NCBI RefSeq assembly: GCF_017875235.1
Contig: NZ_JAGGMI010000012.1
Location: forward strand, 62,001-126,000
Source: Asticcacaulis solisilvae
GTDB lineage: Bacteria; Pseudomonadota; Alphaproteobacteria; Caulobacterales; Caulobacteraceae
Reading direction: 5' to 3'
Length of the DNA stretch: 64,000 nucleotides
Shown piece after piece: positions 7,570 to 16,765 of the stretch. Every line of letters starts with the position of its first letter. The first letter of the stretch is position 1. The translations under genes and the position numbers were made by a program. Below the pieces are notes generated by a model. That model was not told the DNA's origin and searched no databases. It saw only the letters and a program-made list of their open reading frames with translations.

Positions 7570-10500
7570 TCAGAAGGTTGCTATGACACCAAAGTAGAGA
7601 CGGCGGCCATAGTAGAGGGTGTCGAAGACGTAAGGCACGCCATTACCGACATCCCGGTACTCTTCCGGTGCGTAGCGCGTGATCGTGTCGTTCAGAAGGT
7701 TTTTGCCTTCAGCGAACAGTTCGACATTCTTGTTGATCTTGTACGACATACGGGCGTCGAGCGACTTTGTCTTGTTCTTGAAGACCGGGGTAACGGTCTT
7801 GAAGTAGCTGGTCGCACCGCCGTACGGCGGCAGATTGATGCCCATGGCATTCTGGGTGGCTTCGTTCGGCACGCGGTTGGTGCCTTCGGAGGCATCGATC
7901 CGGTCGTAATAGAAGTCACGTTCCTGATAGGCGATACGCGCGTTCAGCTTGCCGTCATCGTACCAGAAGTTGAGGTTATAGTAGTAGCTCGATTGCTTCG
8001 CTGGCGGCAGCGGCTTTCCAGTCAGCGGATCGACAGCCGTGAAGCTCTCGTTGCTTTCTGTCGTCGAGTAGTTGAAGCCAGCGCCTGTATATTTCAGGAT
8101 GCTCGGTGCGAAACTGAACGCCGTGCGGCCGGCCAGTTCGATACCGGTTTGCTGCAGGCCGCTGGGGCCATCTTCATAGGTCGGTGCGATATAGGTATTG
8201 CCTTCCAGTTCGTACTCCGGAAGCGTGACTTCTTCCGGACGACCCGACTTGACGTCAATCGAATAGCTGGCGATGCTCAGCTGGCTGTCGCGGTTGGGGT
8301 ACCACTCCAGCGACACGTTAGACGTCGTCGCGCCATAGCCCTTGAGTTCCGGATTGCCGATACGGCCCGAGCAGCGCTTTTCATTTACGGGCTCGGTTTC
8401 AACGTCGGCGTCAGCGTCATTCCAGTAGCCCGGGAAATTCACTCCCAGCGCTTCCAATGTGGCCGCGTCCTGGGTGCTGATGAAGTTACAGGTCGCCGCC
8501 GATGTACCGGTCAATTGCGTCATGTTAGGACGCGCGCGCTGCTTGGCGATCGAGTACCGAAGCACGAGTTCGTCCTCGATCGGCCAGACCGCCAGGTTAA
8601 AGCTTGGCAGGACATCTTCCGATTGACGATGGATATCGAATACCCGGCGTTCAACAAAGGTTGTGATCGTCGGATCGCCATTGCCGCCGGCCTGGATCTG
8701 CGCGACGCGCGTGGGGTCAAGCGTGGTGGTTTGGAAGACAACAGAAGGCGCCGCATCAACGCTGATCTTCTGATAGCGCACGCCAAGGTTTCCGAAGACC
8801 GGCATATTGAACAGGCGGGTCTCGAAATCGCCCATGATATAGGCAGACGTCGTGACTTCGTTGGTCGAGTAGCTGGGACGGGTATAGGTCTTTCCGTCCG
8901 AAGCGATACATTCGTACAGGCAGTCCAGGTTGTGGTGGCTCAGGTCAGCATATTTGCCGAGCACACCGAACAGTGTGTCGAAGTCAAAAGCCTTCCAGGA
9001 GTTGATGAGATTGCCGCGATCCGGCATGCCTTCGAAATAGTTGGCGCCCGGCAGCGTGATCAGGCTTGCGTCGATCATTTCCTGATACTGCGCCCGGGTC
9101 AGCATGTGTTCCTTTTCCAGGCGATCCTGGCTGGTGGCCACAGTGTTGAGGACGCTCGAACCAAAGTTACAGGCAGGGCCGGTTACAGCTGGATCGCAGA
9201 AGCGGACATAATCAAGGCTGCGTGCACGTGACAGCATGACGCCAGGCGCAATATTAAAGCCACCTTCGCGCCACGTCTCGTTATCACGATCGGTGTGGGA
9301 CGCACCAAACTTGACAGACTTCAGCGGGCCGAAATCCGCGAACTTCCGCGTCAGATCGATCTGATAGTTCATCTCACTATTCTTGTCGGCCTGCGGTGTG
9401 TACTCAAGCCGTGCGGTCGTACCAGGGTTCTGGAATACGTTCGCCCGGCGCGCGCCCTGGGCCGCAGGACGATCATCCGTCCCTTTTGGGTAGTAGGCAG
9501 AAGGGCTGTCCAAATCGACGGCCGGGACGTCAAACGTCCACAGGCCATTTTCCGGGATCATGTAGAAAGAAGCCCGTGGGATGGACGCGATGATCTTGAA
9601 GGCGTCGTCCTCGCGCTCACCTTTCGCAAACCCATATTGCACGCGGGCGCGAATATCCCAGATGTCGTTCTTATAGTCGGCGCCGAGTTGGGTGTAGTGC
9701 TGCTCGTTGGTGCGCTGGATGTCGCGGACCTGGCTGTCGTAGTTGAGCGTGGAAATGCCGCCATCGGTGGGCGAGGTTTGCGTCACGAAGTCGAACGACG
9801 TGATGTAATGGTTCTCGTTTACGACCACATTACGCATGTTCGAGAGCATCTGGCCATTAGTCCGGCATGTATTCGCTGTCGGGGTAGCGGCTGGCCCGGC
9901 ACAGGTCGAGCCGTTCGGCGCGATAAGTTGCAAGTTGTAGGCCTGGAAATCCTGCTTGCGGATGTTTGGGTTGTAGGACGCGAACACGGTCAGGTCGTCG
10001 TTGACGCGATAGTCGGCGCGCAGCTGGAACGAGGTGCGTGTATCGCGGCGGTTTTCGCGGCGCATGCGGGGCAGCGAGGGCGCGAAATCTTCCCACTGGG
10101 CATAGCAGTTAAGGCGGCTGTTGATGCCGGTCGTCGGCAGGGCCGCACAACCAGCCTTGGTCGTAACCGCCGCAGCCACCTTGTCATAAGCCTGGGTGAA
10201 GGTCTTTTCCGGCGAGTTGTCGTGGTCGCCGAAGGGCTGGTAGCCAACCTGCTTGTCCGACACGCTGTTAAAGTCGGTCGAAGTCCGCTGGTCGTCATAT
10301 GTGAAGTTGAACAGGACGCCCAGGCGATCGTCGAGGAACTTGCGGGTCGCGATCACGTTGAGACGCGGCGACCACTTACCATCCAGAGTATTCTTCTGAT
10401 ACTGCAGGTTCATCTTGTAGAGCGGCTTCTTGAAGTCGAGACCCGAACGCTGCTCGATTCGAACCGTGCCGCCGACGCCACCCGGCCGCATGTCAGCCGT

Positions 10501-10965
10501 CTGACCCTTGACCACGTCGACGCTCTTGATGAGATCGGACGACATGTCGTTGAGGCCTGTGACTGAACGGCCGTTCTGGGCATCGGTCGGCAGCATCGAC
10601 ATGCCGTCGACTTCAACGCGGACGAGGTCAGCGCCCTGCCCCCGGATGGTGAAGCCGCCCTGGTCGCCGGCGTCACTGACGTCCAACGCCACACCGGCGA
10701 TGCGCGAGATAGCTTCGCCAACGTTTTTGTCGGGGAAGTTGCCAACGTCGTCGGCAACGATCGAGTCCTGGGCCGTCGCGGCGCGCTTCTTACGCTGGAT
10801 GGCCGAGCGCTCGGAATTGCGCGCGCCGGTGATGACGATCGCTTGATCGTCCACGGCCGGCGCTTCGGTGCTTGCCGCAGGCGCCTGCGCATGGGCCGAA
10901 GCCGCTGTCAGCGCCATCAGAGACGCGCCGAACATGAATTTGATTGTACTACCCTTGAGTTTCAT
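7570..10965 (-). CDS. TonB-dependent outer-membrane receptor (pectin oligosaccharides)
   Basis: The 1131-residue product has a signal peptide (cleavage near AHAQ, residue 27) and a plug domain at about residues 60-170 with GNFPDKNVGEAISRIAGV and FTIRGQGADLVRVEVDGM. The rest is a long beta-barrel ending in aromatic YYGRRLYFGVIATF, the usual outer-membrane C-terminus. It resembles the large Caulobacterales/Xanthomonas receptors that import plant-wall oligosaccharides. Its flanking genes encode GH28 and PL10 upstream and GH105 and PL22 downstream, so the substrate is probably oligogalacturonides or rhamnogalacturonan fragments (inference). AGGA lies 5 bases before the ATG. No STN signalling domain is present, unlike the receptor at 39637-42549. 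Confidence 0.92.
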   Translation of the reverse strand: MKLKGSTIKFMFGASLMALTAASAHAQAPAASTEAPAVDDQAIVITGARNSERSAIQRKKRAATAQDSIVADDVGNFPDKNVGEAISRIAGVALDVSDAGDQGGFTIRGQGADLVRVEVDGMSMLPTDAQNGRSVTGLNDMSSDLIKSVDVVKGQTADMRPGGVGGTVRIEQRSGLDFKKPLYKMNLQYQKNTLDGKWSPRLNVIATRKFLDDRLGVLFNFTYDDQRTSTDFNSVSDKQVGYQPFGDHDNSPEKTFTQAYDKVAAAVTTKAGCAALPTTGINSRLNCYAQWEDFAPSLPRMRRENRRDTRTSFQLRADYRVNDDLTVFASYNPNIRKQDFQAYNLQLIAPNGSTCAGPAATPTANTCRTNGQMLSNMRNVVVNENHYITSFDFVTQTSPTDGGISTLNYDSQVRDIQRTNEQHYTQLGADYKNDIWDIRARVQYGFAKGEREDDAFKIIASIPRASFYMIPENGLWTFDVPAVDLDSPSAYYPKGTDDRPAAQGARRANVFQNPGTTARLEYTPQADKNSEMNYQIDLTRKFADFGPLKSVKFGASHTDRDNETWREGGFNIAPGVMLSRARSLDYVRFCDPAVTGPACNFGSSVLNTVATSQDRLEKEHMLTRAQYQEMIDASLITLPGANYFEGMPDRGNLINSWKAFDFDTLFGVLGKYADLSHHNLDCLYECIASDGKTYTRPSYSTNEVTTSAYIMGDFETRLFNMPVFGNLGVRYQKISVDAAPSVVFQTTTLDPTRVAQIQAGGNGDPTITTFVERRVFDIHRQSEDVLPSFNLAVWPIEDELVLRYSIAKQRARPNMTQLTGTSAATCNFISTQDAATLEALGVNFPGYWNDADADVETEPVNEKRCSGRIGNPELKGYGATTSNVSLEWYPNRDSQLSIASYSIDVKSGRPEEVTLPEYELEGNTYIAPTYEDGPSGLQQTGIELAGRTAFSFAPSILKYTGAGFNYSTTESNESFTAVDPLTGKPLPPAKQSSYYYNLNFWYDDGKLNARIAYQERDFYYDRIDASEGTNRVPNEATQNAMGINLPPYGGATSYFKTVTPVFKNKTKSLDARMSYKINKNVELFAEGKNLLNDTITRYAPEEYRDVGNGVPYVFDTLYYGRRLYFGVIATF

Positions 10966-11065
10966 CGTGTTCCTACCTTTATAGATCGCCGCTTCAGACG
11001 GCTTTTCCTGGTGGCTGGGCCACCGGTGTCATTGACCGCCGGATAAACGCGGCGGCGCTTGCCCT

Positions 11066-12487
11066 TTAAGGCAATCCAGTGATGTTGCTTGTGTTCTCCA
11101 GCGTGACTGTCCCCCCCTGGCTGGCCGTGATCCGGCTACGGACAAAATGGATATTGGCGGCATGGCGGATGGCGCCCAACTGCCCGGCTTCGATATCGAT
11201 GTCTTCGAGCCGGACATCGCGGATCGGCGCCTCCGGATAGGCTTCGAGCTCGATGGCCGTTTTCACGCCGCGCGCCTTGACGCGGGCAATGCGGATATCG
11301 CGAACGTGCGGCAGACCCTTTTCCGCCGGAACCTGTGTGGTCAGAACCTTCCAGTGCGCGGGTATGTCGGTAATGCCCTCGGGAATCCGGGTATAGGAAT
11401 ATTGCGGGTTCCAGTTGAGGTTGATGCGGATGCCGGCATCCGCCTGGGCGATGTCGATATCGTGAATGTCGATGTCCGATACTGTCCCGCCGCGCGTCTT
11501 GGCTGACTTGAACAGTATGCCGTAGCGCACCGGTCCCACGACCTTCAGGCCGTAGACCTCGACATTGCGGATGCCGCCCGAGGTCTCGGAACCGAAGGTA
11601 ATCCCGGCATAGGCATTGCGAATGGTCGAGTTGCGGATGACGACATTTTCGGTCGGGCGGTTGACGCGCAAACCATCCGCGTCGCGCCCGGCCTTCAGGC
11701 ACAGGGCGTCGTCATTGGCATCGATGTCGGCGTTTTCGACCAGGACGGTGTGCGAAGAATCGATATCGATACCGTCGGTCGACGGCCCCTTGCCGTCGAC
11801 ATTGTTGCGCACCGTGACGCCGGACACCTTGACGTCATGCGAATAGACGATCTGCACCGTCCAGAAGCCCGAGCGTGTCAGCAGCAGGTTCTCGGACTCA
11901 CCGCTCAGTGCAATGCGGCTCGACTTGTAGATCTGGATCAGGCGCGGCCGCTCGGCGTCGTAATCGGCTGCCCAGCGCAGGCCGCGGGGCTCGTAGTCGG
12001 CGCGAATTGTCTGGAAGCTGTCCCAGAAGACCTTGCCGTCGCCGTCGATCGTGCCTTCGCCGTAGATTTTGACATCCGACTGCTCATAGACGTTGAGCAG
12101 CGCCGCCGGCCAGGTGATCTCGACCCCGGCGATACGGGTGAACTGGCGCGGATAGGCGTCGATGTTCCGGCGGCCCAGCAGGCGTACGCCCTTGTCAAGG
12201 CGCAGGGCCATGCCGGATTTCAAAAACAAAGACCCTGTCAGGTATGTACCAGGCGTCAAGACCAGCGTGCCATGTTTCGCGGCTGTGGCGTCGATTGCCT
12301 TTTGCAGCGCGACGGTATTGTCCGTCACGCCGTCACCCTTGACCCCATAGTCGTCGGCGGACACGATCGTATCCGTCAGCCCGCGTGGCGCCGCCGGATC
12401 GACAGCCGCCAGTGCATGCGCCGGCATCATCGCCACGAAGGCAATGACGGCGATCAGGGACAGACTTAGACGCGTGCACCAGGCCAC
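11066..12487 (-). CDS. GH28 polygalacturonase family enzyme, secreted
   Basis: The 473-residue product has a signal peptide (about residues 1-27) and a pectin-lyase-fold N-terminal segment (SADDYGVKGDGVTDNTVALQKAID). The GH28 active-site region follows: STDGIDIDSS, then NDDALCLKAG carrying the paired aspartates, then GITFGSETSGG in place of the fungal GHG motif, as in bacterial exo-type enzymes. The conserved basic segment appears as FKSAKTRGG. It hydrolyses alpha-1,4-galacturonan or rhamnogalacturonan. Translation starts at GTG, supported by AGGAG 7 bases upstream. It is separated from the PL10 gene by a terminator, so it probably has its own promoter, and it lies 100 bp ahead of the receptor gene. 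Confidence 0.9.
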   Translation of the reverse strand: MAWCTRLSLSLIAVIAFVAMMPAHALAAVDPAAPRGLTDTIVSADDYGVKGDGVTDNTVALQKAIDATAAKHGTLVLTPGTYLTGSLFLKSGMALRLDKGVRLLGRRNIDAYPRQFTRIAGVEITWPAALLNVYEQSDVKIYGEGTIDGDGKVFWDSFQTIRADYEPRGLRWAADYDAERPRLIQIYKSSRIALSGESENLLLTRSGFWTVQIVYSHDVKVSGVTVRNNVDGKGPSTDGIDIDSSHTVLVENADIDANDDALCLKAGRDADGLRVNRPTENVVIRNSTIRNAYAGITFGSETSGGIRNVEVYGLKVVGPVRYGILFKSAKTRGGTVSDIDIHDIDIAQADAGIRINLNWNPQYSYTRIPEGITDIPAHWKVLTTQVPAEKGLPHVRDIRIARVKARGVKTAIELEAYPEAPIRDVRLEDIDIEAGQLGAIRHAANIHFVRSRITASQGGTVTLENTSNITGLP

Positions 12488-12520
12488 GAAACGGCTCCTA
12501 ACTATAAACGGATCACCCTG

Positions 12521-12559
12521 AAAAAAGGGAGCGCACGCCTCGGGACGACATGCGCTCCC
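12521..12559 (-). terminator. Rho-independent terminator of the PL10 gene
   Basis: A perfect 9-bp stem (GGGAGCGCA / TGCGCTCCC) with a 15-base loop starts a few bases beyond the PL10 stop. On the minus strand it is followed directly by TTTTTT. This is the clearest intrinsic terminator in the window. Confidence 0.88.
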
Positions 12560-12566
12560 GAAGGCT

Positions 12567-13862
12567 TCAGGGGTTCTTCAGGGTCCACTCCGCATAGGCG
12601 TCGAGCGCTTTCTGCGGCATGGCTGAGTACCAGGAGTAGCCGTTGCGGCGACCCTTGGAGATATTGTTGACGTCGTCCTGGATCGACTTGTCCCAATCAC
12701 CGAAGATGGGCTTGCCGGTCTGGATGTCGTAATTGCGTGACCAGATCGGGCCCGCGCCCGGTTGATCAATCAGCTTGCGGCCTTCGGCGTCGCTGACCTT
12801 GGTAAAGGCCTTGCCGTAGATGGCGCGTGCCTTCAGCCAGGCGACGCCCGCGTGCACCGCCTCCTTGATCTTCGGCGACGGATTGGGCTGGCGCATCAGA
12901 AAGATCAGCACGTCGGCGCTTTCGGCGCTGGCCAGTGACCGCATTTCGTAATTGCGCGCCGAAATGGGTTCCAGCGTCAGGGCGTCGACCTGCTGAGGCC
13001 ACGCTGTCTTTTTGCCGTCGACCACCACCTGGGCGGCCAGGATGACCTCGACGGCGCGCGCACTGGCGGCGCCGGCCTTCTGGCGCAAGTCTTTGGGCAC
13101 AAAGGCGAATTCAGGGCTGCCTTCGGCGACGTCCTCGAGGATCATGGATGCTTCGGCGACCGCATTGTCGTTAAAGGTGATGCCGTCGTGGAAGCCACCC
13201 TCGATCGGATAGATCTGTGGCCAGCCGCCATTGGGATATTGCGCGGCAAGGAGATACTTCACACCTTTGATAATGCTGGCGCGATAGACATCGCCATCCT
13301 GGCCCGGCACTTGCTGTTGCACGCGGCCCAGGAAACGCATCTCGGTCGTGGTCGCGCCGTTATCCAGCGTGCCGACAAAGGTCCAGAAGCGGTCTTTCGG
13401 CGCATCGAAACTGCCGGTGCCGATTTCCATGGTCTCGGCATTGTTGCTATAGCGCTGGCCCGGCAGACGCTTGGGGCCAGTGCGATTCTGGTTCTTGCTC
13501 CAGCCGCCGGCTGGGGTTTGGAAGCTGACGATCGTGTCGGCGATGGCGCGCGCTTCAGGGGTACCGTACCAGGCGGCATCCTTGTTAAGCACCATGTGAC
13601 CGCTGCCGGCGACCGGCGGAGGGGGTGGCGCTTCGCCTGGTTTCAGTTCGGCGGCCATGGTCGCGCGGTCGACCTTTTCCTGCGCTTCTGAACGGCGGAT
13701 ATAGTCCGCCCACGGTGAACGCTGATCGGCCGGCAGTTCGTTAAGACGATCGATGGTCAGGGGGCGCGCCGGCGTGTTCTCGCCGATAACCGCCGCCTGA
13801 ATGGCCACGGGCACAGCAAGACCTGCAATGGCTATCGCACACGCCATAAGGTTCGCCTTCAT
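12567..13862 (-). CDS. PL10 pectate lyase, secreted
   Basis: The 431-residue product has a Sec signal peptide (about residues 1-23). Its central domain fits PL10 pectate lyase: FQTPAGGWSKNQNRTG, AAQYPNGGWPQIYP, FNDNAVAEASMILEDV and the terminal GRRNGYSWYS signature. The fold is an (alpha/alpha)3 toroid that cleaves de-esterified homogalacturonan with calcium. An extra N-terminal stretch (about 30-105) with a PPPPP linker precedes the catalytic part. AGGGA lies upstream of the ATG. The gene is monocistronic by position, with a terminator just after it and an AT-rich divergent promoter region before it. Confidence 0.92.
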   Translation of the reverse strand: MKANLMACAIAIAGLAVPVAIQAAVIGENTPARPLTIDRLNELPADQRSPWADYIRRSEAQEKVDRATMAAELKPGEAPPPPPVAGSGHMVLNKDAAWYGTPEARAIADTIVSFQTPAGGWSKNQNRTGPKRLPGQRYSNNAETMEIGTGSFDAPKDRFWTFVGTLDNGATTTEMRFLGRVQQQVPGQDGDVYRASIIKGVKYLLAAQYPNGGWPQIYPIEGGFHDGITFNDNAVAEASMILEDVAEGSPEFAFVPKDLRQKAGAASARAVEVILAAQVVVDGKKTAWPQQVDALTLEPISARNYEMRSLASAESADVLIFLMRQPNPSPKIKEAVHAGVAWLKARAIYGKAFTKVSDAEGRKLIDQPGAGPIWSRNYDIQTGKPIFGDWDKSIQDDVNNISKGRRNGYSWYSAMPQKALDAYAEWTLKNP

Positions 13863-13915
13863 GATCCGTCCCTGTTTTTGATATACTTATGTCAAAATTG
13901 ATACGGGGAATTCTG

Positions 13916-13933
13916 CATTTGTAAACACAAATG
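13916..13933. promoter_or_regulatory. 7-bp inverted repeat, candidate operator
   Basis: CATTTGT and ACAAATG flank a 4-base spacer (AAAC), 54-71 bases before the PL10 start. The position suits a regulator site. Which protein binds is unknown; the local IclR regulator is a candidate. Confidence 0.35.
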
Positions 13934-14130
13934 ATCAGCATCGATAAATTATTTTGAAAATGTTTTTAAATTTAAAATAATCATGCCCGGGAAATTTCAA
14001 TCAAAGAAATAATGTTGCAAAACTCGCACAATTCATCATTTCCAAGCACACTTTAGCGCAATAAGTTGATTGTAATACAAATAAAGCGCTGGTGCACAGG
14101 CAAAAGGCGCGCAATATTGGCTTTGAGAGG

Positions 14131-14160
14131 GAGCGCCAACGGGAATTGCGGCGCTCTTTT
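14131..14160 (+). terminator. Intrinsic-terminator-like hairpin with no upstream plus-strand gene
   Basis: GAGCGCC and GGCGCTC form a 7-bp stem with a 12-base loop, followed directly by TTTT and then CGCTTAGTTTT on the plus strand. It ends 120 bases before the glycosidase ATG. It could end a small RNA made from the AT-rich region or attenuate the leader of the downstream gene. Confidence 0.5.
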
Positions 14161-14280
14161 CGCTTAGTTTTCCGTCATTTCCGCGTGTCAGCCCTGCCAG
14201 TCGCAATTTGAGATAACGCGCGTGATTTCGCCGTTCCGGATAGCGGAGAACGTTGTCAGTATTTTTTGTGAGCGACGCCT

Positions 14281-16551
14281 ATGCCCAGCCTTCGTCATAC
14301 GCCCGACCTGTCCCGCCGCCAGTTGCTGTTCACATCGGCGGCCGCCATCGCCCTAGCCGGCGCCCCTGCAAGCGCAAAGACGGCCATTGACCGGCAGGCG
14401 CTGGTCACCCGGCACAATCCTGTCCTGATCGAGGTCGATCCGTCAGCGCCTCTTATGCTTGGCAACGGCAATATTGGCTTCACCGCCGACATTACCGGGC
14501 TTCAGACCTTCACCGAGCCGTATTCGAAGATCGCCCCCTTGCTGACCGAGGCCCAGTGGGCGTGGCACAGCTTCCCCAACCCGCAAGGCTTTACGGTCAG
14601 CGATACGCAGGTCGAGATCGATGTGCACGGCCGCACGCGCCGTTACGGCTATATCAAGGACTGGGCCGAGGCCGCCAAAAACCCGGCCGTCGCCTATATC
14701 CGCGAAAATCCGCACCGCTTTTCGCTGGGCCGCATAGCGTTGGACCTGAAGGCGAAAGATGCGTCGCCGGCGCGCTTTGCCGATATCCGCGGTACCCACC
14801 AGACGCTTGACCTGTGGACCGGGACCCTGACCAGCCGTTTCGTCTATGATGATGAGCCGGTCACGGTCATAACCAGCGTCATGCCCGATCAGGATACCGT
14901 CATGACTGAGGTCACCTCGAAGCTGGTGGCGGAAGGACGGCTGGCCGTCGTCGTCAAATTCCCGGGTGTATCTAAGTCGCTCAATCCCGATCCATCTGAT
15001 TGGACCAACCCGGACGCGCACACCACGACCGAGCGCAGCCGCACCGGCAGCGAAGTCCGGCTGGAGCGACGGATAGATGCCACCACCTATCATGCTGCCA
15101 TCGCCGCGCCTGGCAGCCAGGTCGAAGCCGCCGGCGCGCATGTCTGGCGGGCATCGAGCAAAAGCCGCACCCTCACCGTACTGACGCAGTTTGCCAAGGC
15201 ACCCGATATCGCCCTGCCCACCCCTGGCCAGGCCAAAGCCGCCGTGGCCGCGCATTGGCGCGACTATTGGTCGAAAGGCGGCATGGTCGACTTTTCCGGC
15301 AGCACAGATCCACGCGCCAAGGAACTGGAGCGGCGGGTCATCCTGTCGCAATACCTGATGGCAGTGAATGCGTCCGGCGACTTTCCTCCGCAGGAGGAAG
15401 GCCTGTTTTCCAACAGCTGGAACGGCAAGTCGCACCTGGAAATGCACCCGTGGCATTCAGCGCACTTTGCCCTGTGGGGCCGGCCACAATTGCTGGAACG
15501 CAGCCTTGGCTGGTACCTGAAACACCTGCCGGACGCCAAGGCGCGTGCTGCCAACCAAGGCGTCAAGGGCGCCTGGTGGCCCAAGATGATCGGGCCGGAT
15601 GGCGTCGACAGCCCTAGCAAGGTCTCGCCCTTCATCATGTGGCAGCAGCCCCACCCCATCTATATGAGCGAGCTGGTTTGGCGCGCAGGCAAGGACAAGG
15701 CCGTGCTGGCGCGTTATGCGGAGCTGGTCGAACAGTCAGCCGAACTTCTGGCGTCTTTCGCCCATTTCGACGAGGCCAGTGGCCGCTATCGTCTGGGGCC
15801 GCCGATCATCCCGGTGCAGGAAAACTTCGATCCGCTGACGACCTACGACCCGATGTTCGAAGTCGCCTATTACCGCTGGGGGATCGAAACCGGCCAGGCT
15901 TGGCGCGAGCGTCTGGGGCTGTCCCGCCGCGCCGACTGGGACGAAGCGCTGAACAGGTGGCCCGTCCTTCCGCAAAAGGACGGACTCTACCTTCCGACCG
16001 CCTCGACGCCCGATTTCTGGGACCGCGCCGCCGGCACCTGCCGGGCAAATGCGGTGGAAGAAAGCTGCCAGAACCGCGACCATCCGTCCTTCCTGATGCC
16101 ACTTGGCTGGCTGCCCGGCCGCGATGTTGATCGCGCCACCATGCGCCGCACGCTCCACCGCATGAAGGCCGACTGGGACCTGCGCCAGACCTGGGGCTGG
16201 GACTACGCCATGATTGCCATGACAGCGGCGCGGCTGAACAGCCCGGAAGAGGCGGTCGACTGGCTGTTCTTCGACGCCAGGAACAACAAGTACGGCAAGA
16301 GCGGCATGACACCGCGCGTGCATCTCGACGCACACGCCCAGGCCTTTGTGCCGACGGCGACCGGCGCGTCTCACGCCAATCCCGATGGCCCCGGCTATCA
16401 GCGCGCGGCCGAAACCTACTTCCCGTCAAACGGCAGCCTGCTGCTTGCGGTAGCCCTGATGGCGGGCGGCTGGGACGGTCAGGGCGGCCACGCACCGGGC
16501 TTTCCAAAGGATTGGAACGTCAAGGTCGAGGGGTTGAATCCGTCCTTGTAA
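14281..16551 (+). CDS. Tat-exported six-hairpin-type glycoside hydrolase, family unassigned
   Basis: The 756-residue product begins with a twin-arginine leader (LSRRQLLFTSAAAIALAG, cleavage near residue 32). Residues about 45-300 form a beta-rich domain that includes LMLGNGNIGFTADITGLQTF. Residues about 340-720 look like an (alpha/alpha)6 barrel (QEEGLFSNSWNGKSHLEMHPWHSAHFALW, FEVAYYRWGIETGQAWRE). It ends with GFPKDWN, which resembles the PALPKxW motif near the end of GH65, GH78 and GH95-type enzymes. I cannot name the family or the catalytic acid with certainty. Being next to PL10, GH28 and GH127 genes suggests action on pectin side chains in the periplasm. The Shine-Dalgarno is weak (GAGCG), which may matter given the hairpin just upstream. 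Confidence 0.7.
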   Translation: MPSLRHTPDLSRRQLLFTSAAAIALAGAPASAKTAIDRQALVTRHNPVLIEVDPSAPLMLGNGNIGFTADITGLQTFTEPYSKIAPLLTEAQWAWHSFPNPQGFTVSDTQVEIDVHGRTRRYGYIKDWAEAAKNPAVAYIRENPHRFSLGRIALDLKAKDASPARFADIRGTHQTLDLWTGTLTSRFVYDDEPVTVITSVMPDQDTVMTEVTSKLVAEGRLAVVVKFPGVSKSLNPDPSDWTNPDAHTTTERSRTGSEVRLERRIDATTYHAAIAAPGSQVEAAGAHVWRASSKSRTLTVLTQFAKAPDIALPTPGQAKAAVAAHWRDYWSKGGMVDFSGSTDPRAKELERRVILSQYLMAVNASGDFPPQEEGLFSNSWNGKSHLEMHPWHSAHFALWGRPQLLERSLGWYLKHLPDAKARAANQGVKGAWWPKMIGPDGVDSPSKVSPFIMWQQPHPIYMSELVWRAGKDKAVLARYAELVEQSAELLASFAHFDEASGRYRLGPPIIPVQENFDPLTTYDPMFEVAYYRWGIETGQAWRERLGLSRRADWDEALNRWPVLPQKDGLYLPTASTPDFWDRAAGTCRANAVEESCQNRDHPSFLMPLGWLPGRDVDRATMRRTLHRMKADWDLRQTWGWDYAMIAMTAARLNSPEEAVDWLFFDARNNKYGKSGMTPRVHLDAHAQAFVPTATGASHANPDGPGYQRAAETYFPSNGSLLLAVALMAGGWDGQGGHAPGFPKDWNVKVEGLNPSL

Positions 16552-16617
16552 TTAGGTGACGGCGTGCTTCGTCGCGCCTAGGAGCCATACCCCTTCCGTC
16601 GCCGCTTCGCGTCGCCA

Positions 16618-16639
16618 CCTTCCCCTTAAAAGGGGAAGG
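16618..16639. repeat. Palindromic extragenic element, possible bidirectional terminator
   Basis: CCTTCCCCTT and AAGGGGAAGG form a perfect 10-bp inverted repeat around an AA centre. It lies between two convergent genes. The preceding bases (CGTCGCCGCTTCGCGTCGCC, 16597-16616) also look like an extragenic palindromic repeat unit. It probably ends transcripts from both sides and may belong to a dispersed genomic repeat family. No second copy is in the window. Confidence 0.5.
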
Positions 16640-16765
16640 AATCAGCTAAGTATCTCTTTCCATTTCCTTCCCTGTTCACGCGGGTTTGGCGCCGGCGAAA
16701 ATATAGCTTTCGCCAACCATGGGCATTTGCGGAGCAAAATGACGGAAGGAGGAAACCGTAGCGGC

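Larger units (their letters stand above)
13863..14280. other. 418-bp AT-rich divergent intergenic region
   Basis: This is the longest gene-free stretch in the window and is markedly AT-rich between about 13870 and 14100. It must hold promoters for the PL10 gene (minus) and the glycosidase gene (plus). It contains two inverted repeats (13916-13933, and ATTATTTT / AAAATAAT at 13948-13981) and a plus-strand terminator-like hairpin at 14131-14160. The open frames here encode only tiny peptides of 8-14 residues. No larger gene was recognised. Confidence 0.7.

Noticed and set aside
13931..14056. Tiny open frames (8-14 codons) in the AT-rich gap, possible leader peptides
   Set aside because: Ribosome sites are weak, there is no run of regulatory codons, and such short frames are expected by chance.
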